Positions 46,915 through 55,717 are shown, counted from the first letter of the stretch. The stretch is DNA of 64,000 nt from Sphingomonas profundi (GCF_009739515.1 NZ_CP046535.1:2666001-2730000), one strand, 5' to 3'. The notes: a model not told the origin generated them from the letters alone. Numbers and translations: made by a program.

Positions 46915-49900
46915 CCGTCGCCCATCCCTTCCAGCAGCGTCGCCACCTGCGCCAGGCGCGCCTCGTTCGCATCCGTTTCCGTCCGCAGCAGCAGACGGTC
47001 GCCTTTCGCCTCCAGCCCGTCCGTCGCGCCGGCGAAGCCGGATCGCGGGGTCAGCGCGATCGCGGCCGGGCCGGCGACGACGCGATCGATCATGGCCGCG
47101 GCCGCCAGCAGGCGGATGCGGGCGATCGCCATCAGGGTGCGCGCCTCGGCCGGAAGCGTGCCGAAACGGTCTTCCATCTCCTCCTCCAGCGCATCCAGCG
47201 CCGCCGGCGTCGCTGCCCGCGCCAGCCGGACATACAGGTTCAGGCGCAGCTCCACCTCCGGGATCCACGCTTCCGGCAGCGATCCGGCGAGGCCCAGCGA
47301 CAGTCCCGGAGTCCAGCGGTCGGCCGCCTCGCCGCGCGCCGCGCGCAGCGCCTGGCCCAGCAGATGCTGGTAGAGATCGACGCCGATCAGCTTCATGTGC
47401 CCGGCCTGCTCGTCGCCCAGCAGGTCGCCGGCGCCGCGCATGTCCAGATCGCGCGCGCTGATCGCGAAGCCGGCACCCAGCCGGTCCAGCGCCTCCAGCG
47501 TGCGCAGCCGCTTCAGGGTCGCGGGCTTGATCGCGTCGGCCGGATCGGTCAGCAGCAGCACCTGCCCGCGCCGCGCCGCGCGCCCCACGCGGCCGCGCAG
47601 CTGGTGCAGCTGCGACAGGCCGAAGCGGTCCGCCCGCCACACGATCATCGTATTGGCGCGCGGTACGTCCAGCCCCGCCTCGATGATGTTGGTGGCCAGC
47701 AGCACGTCGCCCTCGCCCTCGGCAAAGCCCACCATCGCCGCGTCGATCTCGGCGGCGGACATCTTGCCGTGCGCCTCCCGCACCGCCAGTTCGGGCACCA
47801 GCCCGCGCAGCATCTCGGCCAGCTTCGCCATGTCCTCGATGCGCGGCACCACGACGAAGCTCTGCCCGCCGCGCGCCTGCTCGCGCAGCAGCGCCATGCG
47901 CACCAGCGCCGGATCGTACAGCCCCACGCTCGTGCGGATCGGCTGCCGCACGGCGGGGGGCGTGGCGATCACCGACAGCTCCTGCAGGCCCACCAGCGCC
48001 GTCTGCAGCGTGCGCGGGATCGGCGTCGCGGTCAGCGTCAGCACGTGGCAGGCATCGCTCAGCGTGCGCAGCTTCAGCTTGTCGGCGGCGCCGAACCGCT
48101 GCTCCTCGTCGATCACGACCAGGCCGAGCGCGGCGAAGCGCACGCCCTTGGCGGCGATCGCGCTGGTGCCGATGACGATGCGGACGGAGCCGTCGGCCAG
48201 CCCCGCCTTCGCCGCCTTGGCCTCCGCCGGGGTGGAGAGGCGCGAGAGGCCGGCGATGGCGATGTCCAGCCCCTCGAAGCGGCGGCGGAACGTCTCCAGA
48301 TGCTGGCGGACGAGCACGGTCGTCGGCGCCACGATGGCGACCTGCCGCCCGGCAAGCGCCGCGATCGCGGCCGCGCGCAGCGCCACCTCGGTCTTGCCGT
48401 AACCGACATCGCCGACGACCAGCCGGTCCATCGGCCGGCCGGAGGCGAGATCGGCGCGAACCGCTTCGATCGCGCGCAGCTGGTCGCGCGTCTCGGTGAA
48501 CGGGAAGCGGCCGGCGAACCGCTCATAGTCGGCCACCGGCGGATCGAGCACCGGCGCCTTGCGGGTCGCACGCTCGGCGGCGAGCGCGCTCAGCCCCTTG
48601 GCGCTCTCCGCCACCGCCGCGGCGATATCGCCGCGCCGTTTCTGCCAGCCCGATCCGTCCAGCCGATCGAGCGAGACGGCATCGGCATCGGCGCCGTAGC
48701 GCCAGATCCGGTCCGCTTCCTCCACCGGCACCAGCCGCTGGCCGTCCTTGGCATATTCGATGCGGATGGCGTCGCTGGTCACGTCGCCTGCCGTCACCGG
48801 CTCGATCCCGCGCAGCACGCCGATGCCGAAATCCTCGTGGATCACCACGTCGCCCAGCCGGAAGTCGGTCGCCTCGCCGGACAGCGGATCGATCGTCGCC
48901 ACCGTCCCCTCGTCGCCCGCCCGCGCACCGAGCAGATCGGCCGCCGCTATCGCCAGCAGCCCCGGCGCGCGCCAGCCGCGCTCGATCGGCGCGGCGATCG
49001 CCAGCAGCGCGCCCGGCGGCGCAGCCTCCACCGCCTGCCAGTCCTCCACCAACTGCGGCGCCTCGCCCAGCGGCTTGCCGATGCGGCGGGAAAGGAAGCG
49101 CAGGTCGCGCGGGCCGGCGGCCAGCACCACCCGGTCGCCCTGCTCGCGGGCGGCGCGGATGGCCTTGGCGACGGCGCGGACCGGCTGGCGCGCCTCGACG
49201 AACCGCTCGCCGGCTTCCTCGTCGCCCGCCGCCACGTCGATCCGCTCCCGCCCGGCCAGCGCCTGCTCCCAGCGCGCGGCATCGGCCAGCGCCGTCTTCA
49301 GCGGCGGGCGCTTGTGGGCGCGGCGGGTGCGTGCGCCATCCTCGGCCAGCGCGATGAAGCGATCGCGCCGCTCGGTCGCGCCGGGATCGATCGCGATCGC
49401 GGCGCCCGGCACGTGATCGAACAGCGTCGTGTCTCCCACCGCCGGCTCGCACGCGGCGCCCACCTCGATCCGCTCGATCGCCTCGCCGCCGCGCTGGGTG
49501 ACGGCATCATAAGCGCGGATCGCCGCGATGGCGCCGTCCGCCGTCTCTATCCGCAAGGGCGCCAACGCGTCGGCGGGAAACAGATCGACCACCGTGCCAC
49601 GGATCGCCATCTCGCCATGCTCGTCGACGCGATCGTCGAGGAAGTAGCCGATCGCCTCCAGCCGCTCGCGCAGGCCCGTGGGATCGATCGGGTCGCCGGC
49701 CGCGATCGCCAGCGGCGCACCGGCGAAGCTCTCCGGCGCGGGATGCAGCATCGCCGCCGCCTCGGCCGTGGAGATGAGGGCGACGCGGCCGCCGTCACGC
49801 GCCGCCAGCCTGCGGAACGCGGCGACGCGGCGGCCGATATTCGCCGGAGTGGCGGGAACGTCCTCGCCGGGCAGACCGTCCGCCTGCGGCAGCAGCACGA

Positions 49901-50102
49901 CCGCCGCCTGGGGCGCCATCGCTTCCAGCGCGGCCGCCACGGCTTCCGCACGCTGGCCGCTCTCGGCCACGTAGATCAGGTCGCCGTCCGCAAGCGCGAG
50001 CGCCAATCGCGCGGCGACCATGCCGCTCGCCGCCGGCACAACCTTGTCGTCCTCGACCGGCGATGTCGTCTCCGTCGCCGGCCCGTCAATGTCCGCAAGC
50101 AT
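46911..50102 (-). CDS. Mfd-type transcription-repair helicase, possible second copy
   Basis: A 1063-residue protein with the Mfd layout: N-terminal UvrB-like domain (about 1-340), RNA polymerase interaction domain near 400-500 (VVIHEDFGIGVLRGI, SGWQKRR), superfamily 2 helicase with Walker A GDVGYGKTEVAL near 570, DEEQRFG, TATPIPRTLQ, the RecG-like LHQLRGRVGRAARRG near 830, and a C-terminal TRCF domain. DEEQ replaces the usual DEEH. Canonical Mfd is about 1150 residues, and many sphingomonads have a shorter paralog besides mfd (recollection). GGGGAGAAACAG precedes the ATG. An EcfG-like promoter lies about 30 bases upstream. Confidence 0.85.
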   Translation of the reverse strand: MLADIDGPATETTSPVEDDKVVPAASGMVAARLALALADGDLIYVAESGQRAEAVAAALEAMAPQAAVVLLPQADGLPGEDVPATPANIGRRVAAFRRLAARDGGRVALISTAEAAAMLHPAPESFAGAPLAIAAGDPIDPTGLRERLEAIGYFLDDRVDEHGEMAIRGTVVDLFPADALAPLRIETADGAIAAIRAYDAVTQRGGEAIERIEVGAACEPAVGDTTLFDHVPGAAIAIDPGATERRDRFIALAEDGARTRRAHKRPPLKTALADAARWEQALAGRERIDVAAGDEEAGERFVEARQPVRAVAKAIRAAREQGDRVVLAAGPRDLRFLSRRIGKPLGEAPQLVEDWQAVEAAPPGALLAIAAPIERGWRAPGLLAIAAADLLGARAGDEGTVATIDPLSGEATDFRLGDVVIHEDFGIGVLRGIEPVTAGDVTSDAIRIEYAKDGQRLVPVEEADRIWRYGADADAVSLDRLDGSGWQKRRGDIAAAVAESAKGLSALAAERATRKAPVLDPPVADYERFAGRFPFTETRDQLRAIEAVRADLASGRPMDRLVVGDVGYGKTEVALRAAAIAALAGRQVAIVAPTTVLVRQHLETFRRRFEGLDIAIAGLSRLSTPAEAKAAKAGLADGSVRIVIGTSAIAAKGVRFAALGLVVIDEEQRFGAADKLKLRTLSDACHVLTLTATPIPRTLQTALVGLQELSVIATPPAVRQPIRTSVGLYDPALVRMALLREQARGGQSFVVVPRIEDMAKLAEMLRGLVPELAVREAHGKMSAAEIDAAMVGFAEGEGDVLLATNIIEAGLDVPRANTMIVWRADRFGLSQLHQLRGRVGRAARRGQVLLLTDPADAIKPATLKRLRTLEALDRLGAGFAISARDLDMRGAGDLLGDEQAGHMKLIGVDLYQHLLGQALRAARGEAADRWTPGLSLGLAGSLPEAWIPEVELRLNLYVRLARAATPAALDALEEEMEDRFGTLPAEARTLMAIARIRLLAAAAMIDRVVAGPAAIALTPRSGFAGATDGLEAKGDRLLLRTETDANEARLAQVATLLEGMGDG

Positions 50103-50128
50103 CTGTTTCTCCCCGCTCAGGCCCGGTC

Positions 50129-50154
50129 AACGCGGGTTCGCGGGGCGCCGTTCC
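50129..50154 (-). promoter_or_regulatory. Candidate EcfG promoter of the Mfd-type gene
   Basis: Minus strand: GGAAC (50154-50150), 17-base spacer, CGTT (50132-50129), 27 bases before the ATG at 50102. It overlaps the space after the small membrane-peptide gene. Confidence 0.5.
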
Positions 50155-50162
50155 GGCGGATA

Positions 50163-50243
50163 TCAGATCACGTGGAACAGCAGCAGGCCGATGACGACGA
50201 CGCCGGGGACGCCCAGCAACCACAGGATCAGGCCCTTGCCCAT
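50163..50243 (-). CDS. 26-residue single-helix membrane peptide
   Basis: A tiny membrane peptide (MGKGLILWLLGVPGVVVIGL plus six residues) with a single transmembrane helix of about 18 residues and a short charged start. GGAGAG precedes a run of three ATG codons; only the third is at a normal distance. Similar small peptides beginning MGKG-LLLWLLG occur in many Proteobacteria (recollection). Function unknown; too short for standard prediction. Confidence 0.65.
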   Translation of the reverse strand: MGKGLILWLLGVPGVVVIGLLLFHVI

Positions 50244-50307
50244 CATCATCTCTCCAGCGTCGTGATGACGCGGGTGTGTAACGAAAGATGTCTCGGGCCG
50301 TTCCGCC

Positions 50308-51624
50308 CTACTCGGCCGGCTGCGGGGTGGCGCCTGCCCCGCCTTTCAGCCAGCGCAGCAGGCGCGGCAGCGGCGCGTTCCGCTCCATCCAGGCGGCATA
50401 GGCGCGATAGGCGGGGTCCGCGCCCAGGTGGCGCTCCTCCGTCCGCGCGCGCCAGTAGTAGACGGCGTTCACCGCCGCCAGGATCGCGGTGTTCCGCACC
50501 ATGTCGGTCAGGCTGCCGGTCGTCACCAGGAACGGCATGGACGAGAGCCACCAGAACAGGTTCTTCGAGAGGTAGGCGGGATGCTTGCTCCACCGATACG
50601 GCCCGTGCGTCAGGATGCCGCGGTGGGTGAGGTTGGAGAAGCGCAGGCCGAACGCCACCGTCGCCCACGCGTAGATCGCCGTCAGCGCCACCAGCACGGC
50701 GCCCGCCACCGCCAGCGCCAGCGGCTGCCCGGCGAGCCACGCCGGCCACTCCTGCGTGCCCACATGATAGTTCAGCGGCCCGCCCGGCCCCATCATGATG
50801 AACGGCGGGTAGCAGATCAGCGCCGCCGCCCAGCCCGCCGCATAGGGGTTGGCGCTGCGGATATGCGCATCCAGCGGCTTGCAGGTCAGCAGATAGCCGA
50901 CGGTCGCCACCGTCACGTCGATCAGGAACATCACCGCGATCAGCCAGCGGGTGAGCGCCACCGGATCGGTGAGTGCGGCGGCGACGTCCCAATTCACCAC
51001 ATCCGCATAGTTGCCGGGCACGATCGAGATCATGAAGGCGGTGAAGAAGCCCTTCACCGCCCACTGGCGGGCATGTTCGGCCAACGCCGCGCGGTCCACC
51101 GCACCCGTGCCGAGCAGCAGACTGCCGAACGCGTAGGCGCCATCGCGCGGCTCGATCAGCCGGCGGTCGAGCCACATCACGTAGGGGATGGACACCGCGA
51201 CCAGCACCGGCGCCGTCCACTGGAACGCGCCCATCGCGAACAGATAGGCACCCTCCCAGTACCAGCGCCCGCAGGCGTAGACGATCGCGATCAGGCACCA
51301 GGTGGACCAGAGCCCGGCAAGCTTGGCGAGGCTGATGTCCAGCGTGTCGCGCAGTGGACGCGGTGGCGCGTCCCAATCGATCCCGGTCGTGGGATTGCGG
51401 TGAACCCGGTCGATCAGCAGCGACCAGAGCATCATCGGCACGCCGCACGCCAGCACCGCGACCAGCGCCGACAACGCACCGCCCATGCCGAACTGACGCG
51501 CCACCAGAATCCAGACGGTCAGGCCGCAGAGGCCGGCGAGACCGACCGCGCCGCTGACGGCCGAGCGTGGACGCGGATCGCCCGCTTTCGCCTGCTCCCC
51601 TGTCTCTCTTGGCTCGTCCGTCAT
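50308..51624 (-). CDS. Membrane protein with isoprenylcysteine methyltransferase-like domain
   Basis: A 438-residue inner-membrane protein with about ten helices. The C-terminal 110 residues look like the ICMT/PEMT fold: ILTHGPYRWSKHPAYLSKNLFWW near 345 and YWRARTEERHLGADPAYRAY near 400, including the ExRxL-type glutamate that contacts SAM in such enzymes. The front part is unusual. A methyltransferase acting on a lipid or isoprenoid is plausible; substrate unknown. A GTG at 51627 is an alternative start. Confidence 0.75.
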   Translation of the reverse strand: MTDEPRETGEQAKAGDPRPRSAVSGAVGLAGLCGLTVWILVARQFGMGGALSALVAVLACGVPMMLWSLLIDRVHRNPTTGIDWDAPPRPLRDTLDISLAKLAGLWSTWCLIAIVYACGRWYWEGAYLFAMGAFQWTAPVLVAVSIPYVMWLDRRLIEPRDGAYAFGSLLLGTGAVDRAALAEHARQWAVKGFFTAFMISIVPGNYADVVNWDVAAALTDPVALTRWLIAVMFLIDVTVATVGYLLTCKPLDAHIRSANPYAAGWAAALICYPPFIMMGPGGPLNYHVGTQEWPAWLAGQPLALAVAGAVLVALTAIYAWATVAFGLRFSNLTHRGILTHGPYRWSKHPAYLSKNLFWWLSSMPFLVTTGSLTDMVRNTAILAAVNAVYYWRARTEERHLGADPAYRAYAAWMERNAPLPRLLRWLKGGAGATPQPAE

Positions 51625-51741
51625 CACACCCCTTATCCGCCAACGCTATACGCGAATGGTGGTCAAGCGGTGAAGACGGGAGAAACGAACGCCGGGCATC
51701 GCCCCTGCCGCAAGACATGGCCGATTCCGGACGAGCCGCGA

Positions 51742-52368
51742 TCAGCGACCGCGGCTGAGCTCGTCCACCTCGCCCATGATCGTCTGGAGGGCGGTACGGC
51801 CGGTGGTCGGCACCTGATCCCGCCGCGAGGGCAGCTTGCCCTCGCTGAGCAGCGCCTCAAGCGCCACCCGGCCGCGCGCGACCCGGCTCTTGATCGTGCC
51901 GACGGCGCAGCCGCAAATCTCCGCCGCTTCCTCATAGGCGAAACCGCCGGCACCGACGAGGATCAGCGCCTCGCGCTGCGGCTGCGGCAGATGGAGCAGC
52001 GCGCGCTGCATGTCGCCCAGTTCCACATGGCGATCCTGGCTGGCCGGCGCGGCGAGCAGCTTGGACGCCGTCAATTCGTCCCACTCGCCTTTGAAGCGGG
52101 CGCGGCGCATCTGCGAGAGGAACAGGTTGCGCAGGATGATGAAGGTCCATGCCCGCATGTTCGTACCGGCCTGGAACCGCTTGCGCGCCGCCCACGCCTT
52201 CAGCAGCGTCTCCTGCACCAGATCGTCGGCCAGATCGCGGTTGCCCGAGAGCGAACGGCCGAAGGCGCGCAGATGGGGGATGACCCGACCCAGCTCGACC
52301 TTGAACTCGTCGTCGGAAAGAGGGACCGGCTCGACGAAGTCTGCGGTCCGCGCCTGATCGTCCTGCAT
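51742..52368 (-). CDS. ecfG: General stress sigma factor EcfG
   Basis: A 208-residue ECF sigma factor without an anti-sigma domain. Region 2 (about 24-90: LRAFGRSLSGNRDLADDLVQ, LLKAWAARKRFQ) binds -10 DNA, and region 4 (about 115-175: EREALILVGAGGFAYEEAAE-like helix, GCAVGTIKSRVARGR) recognises the -35. A TTG directly before the ATG is also open, but ATG at 52368 is preferred. In Alphaproteobacteria EcfG is kept inactive by NepR until phosphorylated PhyR removes it; both genes are nearby. It probably is read from the EcfG-type promoter at 52647. Confidence 0.96.
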   Translation of the reverse strand: MQDDQARTADFVEPVPLSDDEFKVELGRVIPHLRAFGRSLSGNRDLADDLVQETLLKAWAARKRFQAGTNMRAWTFIILRNLFLSQMRRARFKGEWDELTASKLLAAPASQDRHVELGDMQRALLHLPQPQREALILVGAGGFAYEEAAEICGCAVGTIKSRVARGRVALEALLSEGKLPSRRDQVPTTGRTALQTIMGEVDELSRGR

Positions 52369-52475
52369 CAATGCATCCCATTAGCGCCGCGCGTGGCGAG
52401 GCCGGCAAGCCAACAGATAGGGCTTTGATCGGCGTTTGCGAGCGGCGCGCCTCCCTCGGGCGGATTAAAAATGCG

Positions 52476-52613
52476 TCAGCGCCAGACGAACAGCAGGACG
52501 GCGAACAGCACCACGATCAGGAACAGCGAGATCGGCAGGACATAGCGGGTGACGTGCGTCGACGCGCCGCCACGGGCCTGCCGCCGGTTGAGATGAACCT
52601 CTTCGTCGGCCAT
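52476..52613 (-). CDS. 45-residue membrane protein in the ecfG operon
   Basis: A 45-residue protein: a charged 23-residue front (MADEEVHLNRRQARGGASTH) and one transmembrane helix from about 23 to 43 ending in VWR. AAAGG precedes the ATG by 13 bases. It lies between phyR and ecfG, 107 bases before ecfG, right behind a perfect EcfG-type promoter. It may be a small regulator or membrane anchor of the stress response; unproven. Confidence 0.75.
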   Translation of the reverse strand: MADEEVHLNRRQARGGASTHVTRYVLPISLFLIVVLFAVLLFVWR

Positions 52614-52646
52614 GACATGAACCTTTCTCGTTGTTCTTCCGTCACA

Positions 52647-52671
52647 AACGTTGCGGTACGCGGCGGGTTCC
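52647..52671 (-). promoter_or_regulatory. EcfG-type promoter of small-protein-ecfG operon
   Basis: Minus strand: GGAAC (52671-52667), 16-base spacer, CGTT (52650-52647): a full match. It overlaps the end of phyR and drives the 45-residue protein gene 33 bases away and, by readthrough, ecfG. This gives positive autoregulation of the sigma factor. Confidence 0.75.
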
Positions 52672-52673
52672 GC

Positions 52674-53471
52674 TCAGGCCGGGATCGTCTGGAGATCGAA
52701 GAACAGCGCCTGCGCGATCGCGGCCTTCACCGTGGAGCGCTGGAACGGCTTGGTGATGAGGAAGGTCGGCTCCGGCCGCTCGCCCGTCAGCAGCCGTTCG
52801 GGGAAGGCGGTGATGAAGATCACGGGCACGGAGAATTCGGCCAGGATGTCCTTCACCGCGTCGATGCCCGAACTGTCGTCGGCCAGCTGGATGTCGGCGA
52901 GCACTAGGCCCGGCCGCTGCGCCATCGCCTGCGCCACCGCCTCGTCCCGCGTCACCGCCACGCCCGTCACGCTGTGGCCCAGATCGCGCACGATGGTTTC
53001 GAGGTCCATCGCGATGATCGGCTCGTCCTCGATGATCAGCACGTCGGCGCGGGTCTGGCGCTCGATCTCGGCCAGCGCGTCGGCCACCAGCGTGTCGACC
53101 TCCGTCGCCGAGGCATCGATCAGGTAGCCGGCATCTTCCGACGTGAAGCCCTCCATCGCCGTCAGCAGCAGCGCCTGACGCGAGAGCGGCGTGATCTGCG
53201 AGAGGCGGGCCTGGGCGATCGACTCGCTGTCGCCCTCCTCCACGCCGGCGTCGCGCGCATCATTGTCGTTGGTGGAGGACCAGATGCGCTGGAACGTGCC
53301 GTACAGGCCCAGCCGGGCGTCCACGTCGCGCGGGAAATCGCCGGGCGCGGCGACGATCGCCTCCAGCGCGGCACGCACATAGGCGTCGCCATGCGCCTGG
53401 CTGCCGGTGAGCGCCCGCGCGTAGCGACGCAGGAAGGGAAGATGCGGGGCGAGTTCCTGGCCGAGCGACAT
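52674..53471 (-). CDS. phyR: Response regulator/anti-anti-sigma factor PhyR
   Basis: A 265-residue stress switch. The N-terminal sigma-like domain (about 1-135) mimics EcfG region 2 and 4 and binds NepR once the protein is phosphorylated; the C-terminal receiver (about 141-262) has VLIIEDEP near 144-151, phosphate acceptor D193 (LVLADIQLADD), T221 and K241 (ITKPF). The order sigma-like then receiver is diagnostic. It lies in front of the small-protein/ecfG genes on the same strand and is divergent to nepR. Confidence 0.97.
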   Translation of the reverse strand: MSLGQELAPHLPFLRRYARALTGSQAHGDAYVRAALEAIVAAPGDFPRDVDARLGLYGTFQRIWSSTNDNDARDAGVEEGDSESIAQARLSQITPLSRQALLLTAMEGFTSEDAGYLIDASATEVDTLVADALAEIERQTRADVLIIEDEPIIAMDLETIVRDLGHSVTGVAVTRDEAVAQAMAQRPGLVLADIQLADDSSGIDAVKDILAEFSVPVIFITAFPERLLTGERPEPTFLITKPFQRSTVKAAIAQALFFDLQTIPA

Positions 53472-53824
53472 GATGATGCGATACTCCCTGGTGGCGACCA
53501 GCCGGGTGGCCGACCGCCTAGATGATTAGCGGAGAGCCCGAAGGCAAGCGTGGATGCAGAACCCCCCGGCGGCCCCTGTCGCGCGCGAACCGGCACCGCC
53601 GATCGCGACGAGATGTTGCGCGCGTGAGTGGGAACCAACGTCTCAGTTTTTTGTTTCGTTACGCCGAAGGCCATTTTGCAGGCCGGGCTGCTTTGCGACC
53701 TCGGGCCGTCCGCCCTTTGGGCGCGAAGATCCTGGCCTGTTCGGTTCGACAGGATTTCTGGGGGGGACGGTGGCGGCCGGTCGCGGGTCGCCACGCGTCA
53801 CGGTAGCGCAAGGGGATCGGCGAG
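53472..53824. other. Intergenic region phyR-nepR
   Basis: Gap of 353 bases between divergent phyR and nepR. I see no gene. It contains one EcfG-type site (53631-53655) pointing at nepR, a T-rich tract at 53646-53656 and, near nepR, the ribosome site AGGGG. No clear promoter for phyR was found on the minus strand. Confidence 0.6.
53631..53655 (+). promoter_or_regulatory. EcfG-type promoter of nepR-kinase operon
   Basis: GGAAC (53631-53635), 16-base spacer, TGTT (53652-53655); GTTT directly follows as N17. It sits about 170 bases before nepR. An alternative -10, CGTT at 53657, has too long a spacer. Confidence 0.55.
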
Positions 53825-54004
53825 TTGGTTGCGAAAGACGAGAGAAAAGGTCCGGCGCGCGCACCGGCGCCGCGGCGCAATCGGACGAGCGGCGAGGGGG
53901 CCGGCGGCGGCAATGTCGGCAGCGCGCTGCGCTCCGTCTATGACGAGACCGTCAGCGAGAACATCCCCGGCGAGATGCTGGATCTTCTCAACAAGCTCAG
54001 CTGA
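53825..54004 (+). CDS. nepR: Anti-sigma factor NepR
   Basis: A 59-residue protein that holds EcfG inactive. The conserved NepR core is VGSALRSVYDETVSENIPGE then MLDLLNKLS (about residues 31-59); the first 30 residues are basic and Gly/Ala-rich. It starts with TTG: an in-frame TAG at 53804 leaves no ATG or GTG upstream, and AGGGG lies nine bases ahead. The weak start fits a protein needed in low dose. The kinase gene follows 15 bases later, so both belong to one operon. Confidence 0.88.
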   Translation: MVAKDERKGPARAPAPRRNRTSGEGAGGGNVGSALRSVYDETVSENIPGEMLDLLNKLS

Positions 54005-54019
54005 GGACTGGGGCATGTC

Positions 54020-55642
54020 GTGACCCCCGATCCGGTCCTCTGCCAGACTGCCACGGCCGCGCCGGCCGGCATGATCGCAACCGTCTTCGGGCGTCTCTCC
54101 ACCGGCATCAAGATGCTGCTCATCCTCTCGGCGGCGCTGCTGCCGCTGGGTATGATCGCCGTGTTCGCCTCGATCGAATCGGCCAAGACCAACCGCCTAA
54201 CGCGCGAGGCCGAGGTGCGCCTGATCGCGGCGGACGGCGCCCGCCGCATCGGTGACGCGGTATCCGCCGCCGCCAGCGGGCTGCGCATGGGCTTCGCGGC
54301 CGGCCTTCCCTCCGCCACCGTCGATGCCTGCCGCCGCACGCTGGGCATGATTGCGGCGGGCAAGCCCTATGCCATCAGCCTTGGCCTGTTCGATCCGCGC
54401 GGTCGCCTGATCTGCGCCACGCCCGGCCTGCTCCGTTTCCCCGCGATGACGCCCGCCGCTGGCATCGGCACGGAGGTGCGGGCCGTGAACGGGCCGGAGC
54501 TGCTGCGCTTCAGCACGGTGCTGCCGGACGGCCTGCTCGCCGTCGGCGAACTGCCGCGCGCCACCCTTGCCGAACTGCTGGCGGCGCCGCGCGGCCCGGC
54601 CGCGTTCGGCGCGCGGCTGCGGGAGGGCGATGCCATCGTCGAGCTCTCCGATGTCAGGCGGACCGGCGAGCCGCTGGGCCAGACCGTGACGGTCGCCGTG
54701 CCCGTCGCCAACGGCCAGCTCTCGCTGGAGCTGAGCAGCCCCGCCATGCCGATCCGCGCGATCGAGGCGCTGATGATCCTGCTGCCGATCCTGATGTGGC
54801 TGGCGGCCGCGCTGATCGGCTGGCTGGTGATGGACCGGCTCGTCCTGAAGCCGCTCGGCCAGTTGCAGCGCGCGATCACCGCCTATGGCGCGGGCGGCGG
54901 CGGCCCGCTCGCTTTGCCGGTGCTGACCACGCCTTCCACCGAGATCCGCGCTCTCGGCCAGGCGTTCGCCGCCGTCACGCGCACCCTCACCGAGCATGAG
55001 GCGGAGCTGGAGAGCGGCCTCGCCCGGCAGACCCGCCTCACGCGCGAGGTGCACCACCGGGTGAAGAACAATCTCCAGGTCGTCTCCAGCCTGATTAACC
55101 TGCACAGCCGCGGCGTGCGCGATCCGGACGTGGGCGCGGCCTATGCCTCGATCCAGCGCCGGGTGGACGCGCTCGCCGTGGTCCACCGCAACCATTATGC
55201 CGAGCTTGAGGAGAATCGCGGGGTCGGCCTGCGGCCGCTGCTCGGCGAACTCGCCTCCAACCTGCGCGCCACCGCCGCGCCGGACGCGGCGCAGCTCTCG
55301 ATCACGCTGGAGCTGGCGCCGCTCTTCGCCTCGCAGGATGTCGCCGTGCCGGTCGCGTTCCTCGTCACCGAGCTGGTCGAGCTGGCGATGAACTGCGATC
55401 CCCGCGGCGGCGTGGCGATCCGCCTCCATCCCACCGATCGGCCGGACCGCGCGGTGCTGACGGTGATCGCCCCCGGCCTTGCCGAAGAGGCATGCCGCAC
55501 CCATCCCGCGCGGGACCGCTCCGCCCGCGTGGTCGAAGGCCTTTCCCGCCAGCTTCGCGCGCCGCTGGAGCGGGACGAGGTGGCCGGCCGCTACGCGATC
55601 GAGATCAGCGTCGTGCCGCCGCTGGCGCCGCAGCCCGCCTGA
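54020..55642 (+). CDS. phyP: PhyP-like sensor kinase, HisKA_2 type
   Basis: A 540-residue membrane protein. Two helices (about 32-52 and 249-270) flank a periplasmic sensing domain; a HAMP-like stretch follows, then the HisKA_2 dimer with REVHHRVKNNLQVVSSLINL, the phosphate-accepting histidine near 345. The ATP-binding domain is degenerate: ELVELAMNCDPRGGVAIRL lacks the Asn box histidine part, and the glycine-rich G1/G2 boxes are replaced (VLTVIAPGLAEEACR). In Sphingomonas a similar kinase-like protein next to the stress genes, PhyP, dephosphorylates PhyR and is not an active kinase. GTG start. The symbol is assigned by analogy. Confidence 0.82.
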   Translation: MTPDPVLCQTATAAPAGMIATVFGRLSTGIKMLLILSAALLPLGMIAVFASIESAKTNRLTREAEVRLIAADGARRIGDAVSAAASGLRMGFAAGLPSATVDACRRTLGMIAAGKPYAISLGLFDPRGRLICATPGLLRFPAMTPAAGIGTEVRAVNGPELLRFSTVLPDGLLAVGELPRATLAELLAAPRGPAAFGARLREGDAIVELSDVRRTGEPLGQTVTVAVPVANGQLSLELSSPAMPIRAIEALMILLPILMWLAAALIGWLVMDRLVLKPLGQLQRAITAYGAGGGGPLALPVLTTPSTEIRALGQAFAAVTRTLTEHEAELESGLARQTRLTREVHHRVKNNLQVVSSLINLHSRGVRDPDVGAAYASIQRRVDALAVVHRNHYAELEENRGVGLRPLLGELASNLRATAAPDAAQLSITLELAPLFASQDVAVPVAFLVTELVELAMNCDPRGGVAIRLHPTDRPDRAVLTVIAPGLAEEACRTHPARDRSARVVEGLSRQLRAPLERDEVAGRYAIEISVVPPLAPQPA

Positions 55643-55692
55643 TCGCCACGCCTGAGAAGCCGGCCGATCGCCGAGAATCTCGGCGACGATCC

Positions 55693-55717
55693 GGAACCAA
55701 TGCCTGCCCCGCCGGTT
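55693..55717 (+). promoter_or_regulatory. EcfG-like site 1 before the entericidin-like gene
   Basis: GGAAC (55693-55697), 16-base spacer, GGTT (55714-55717), 232 bases before the start codon. Core GTT present. Confidence 0.45.

Noticed and set aside
46725-50630. 1301-codon plus-strand frame
   Set aside because: It is a shadow of the Mfd-type gene; the composition is Arg/Gln/His-rich.
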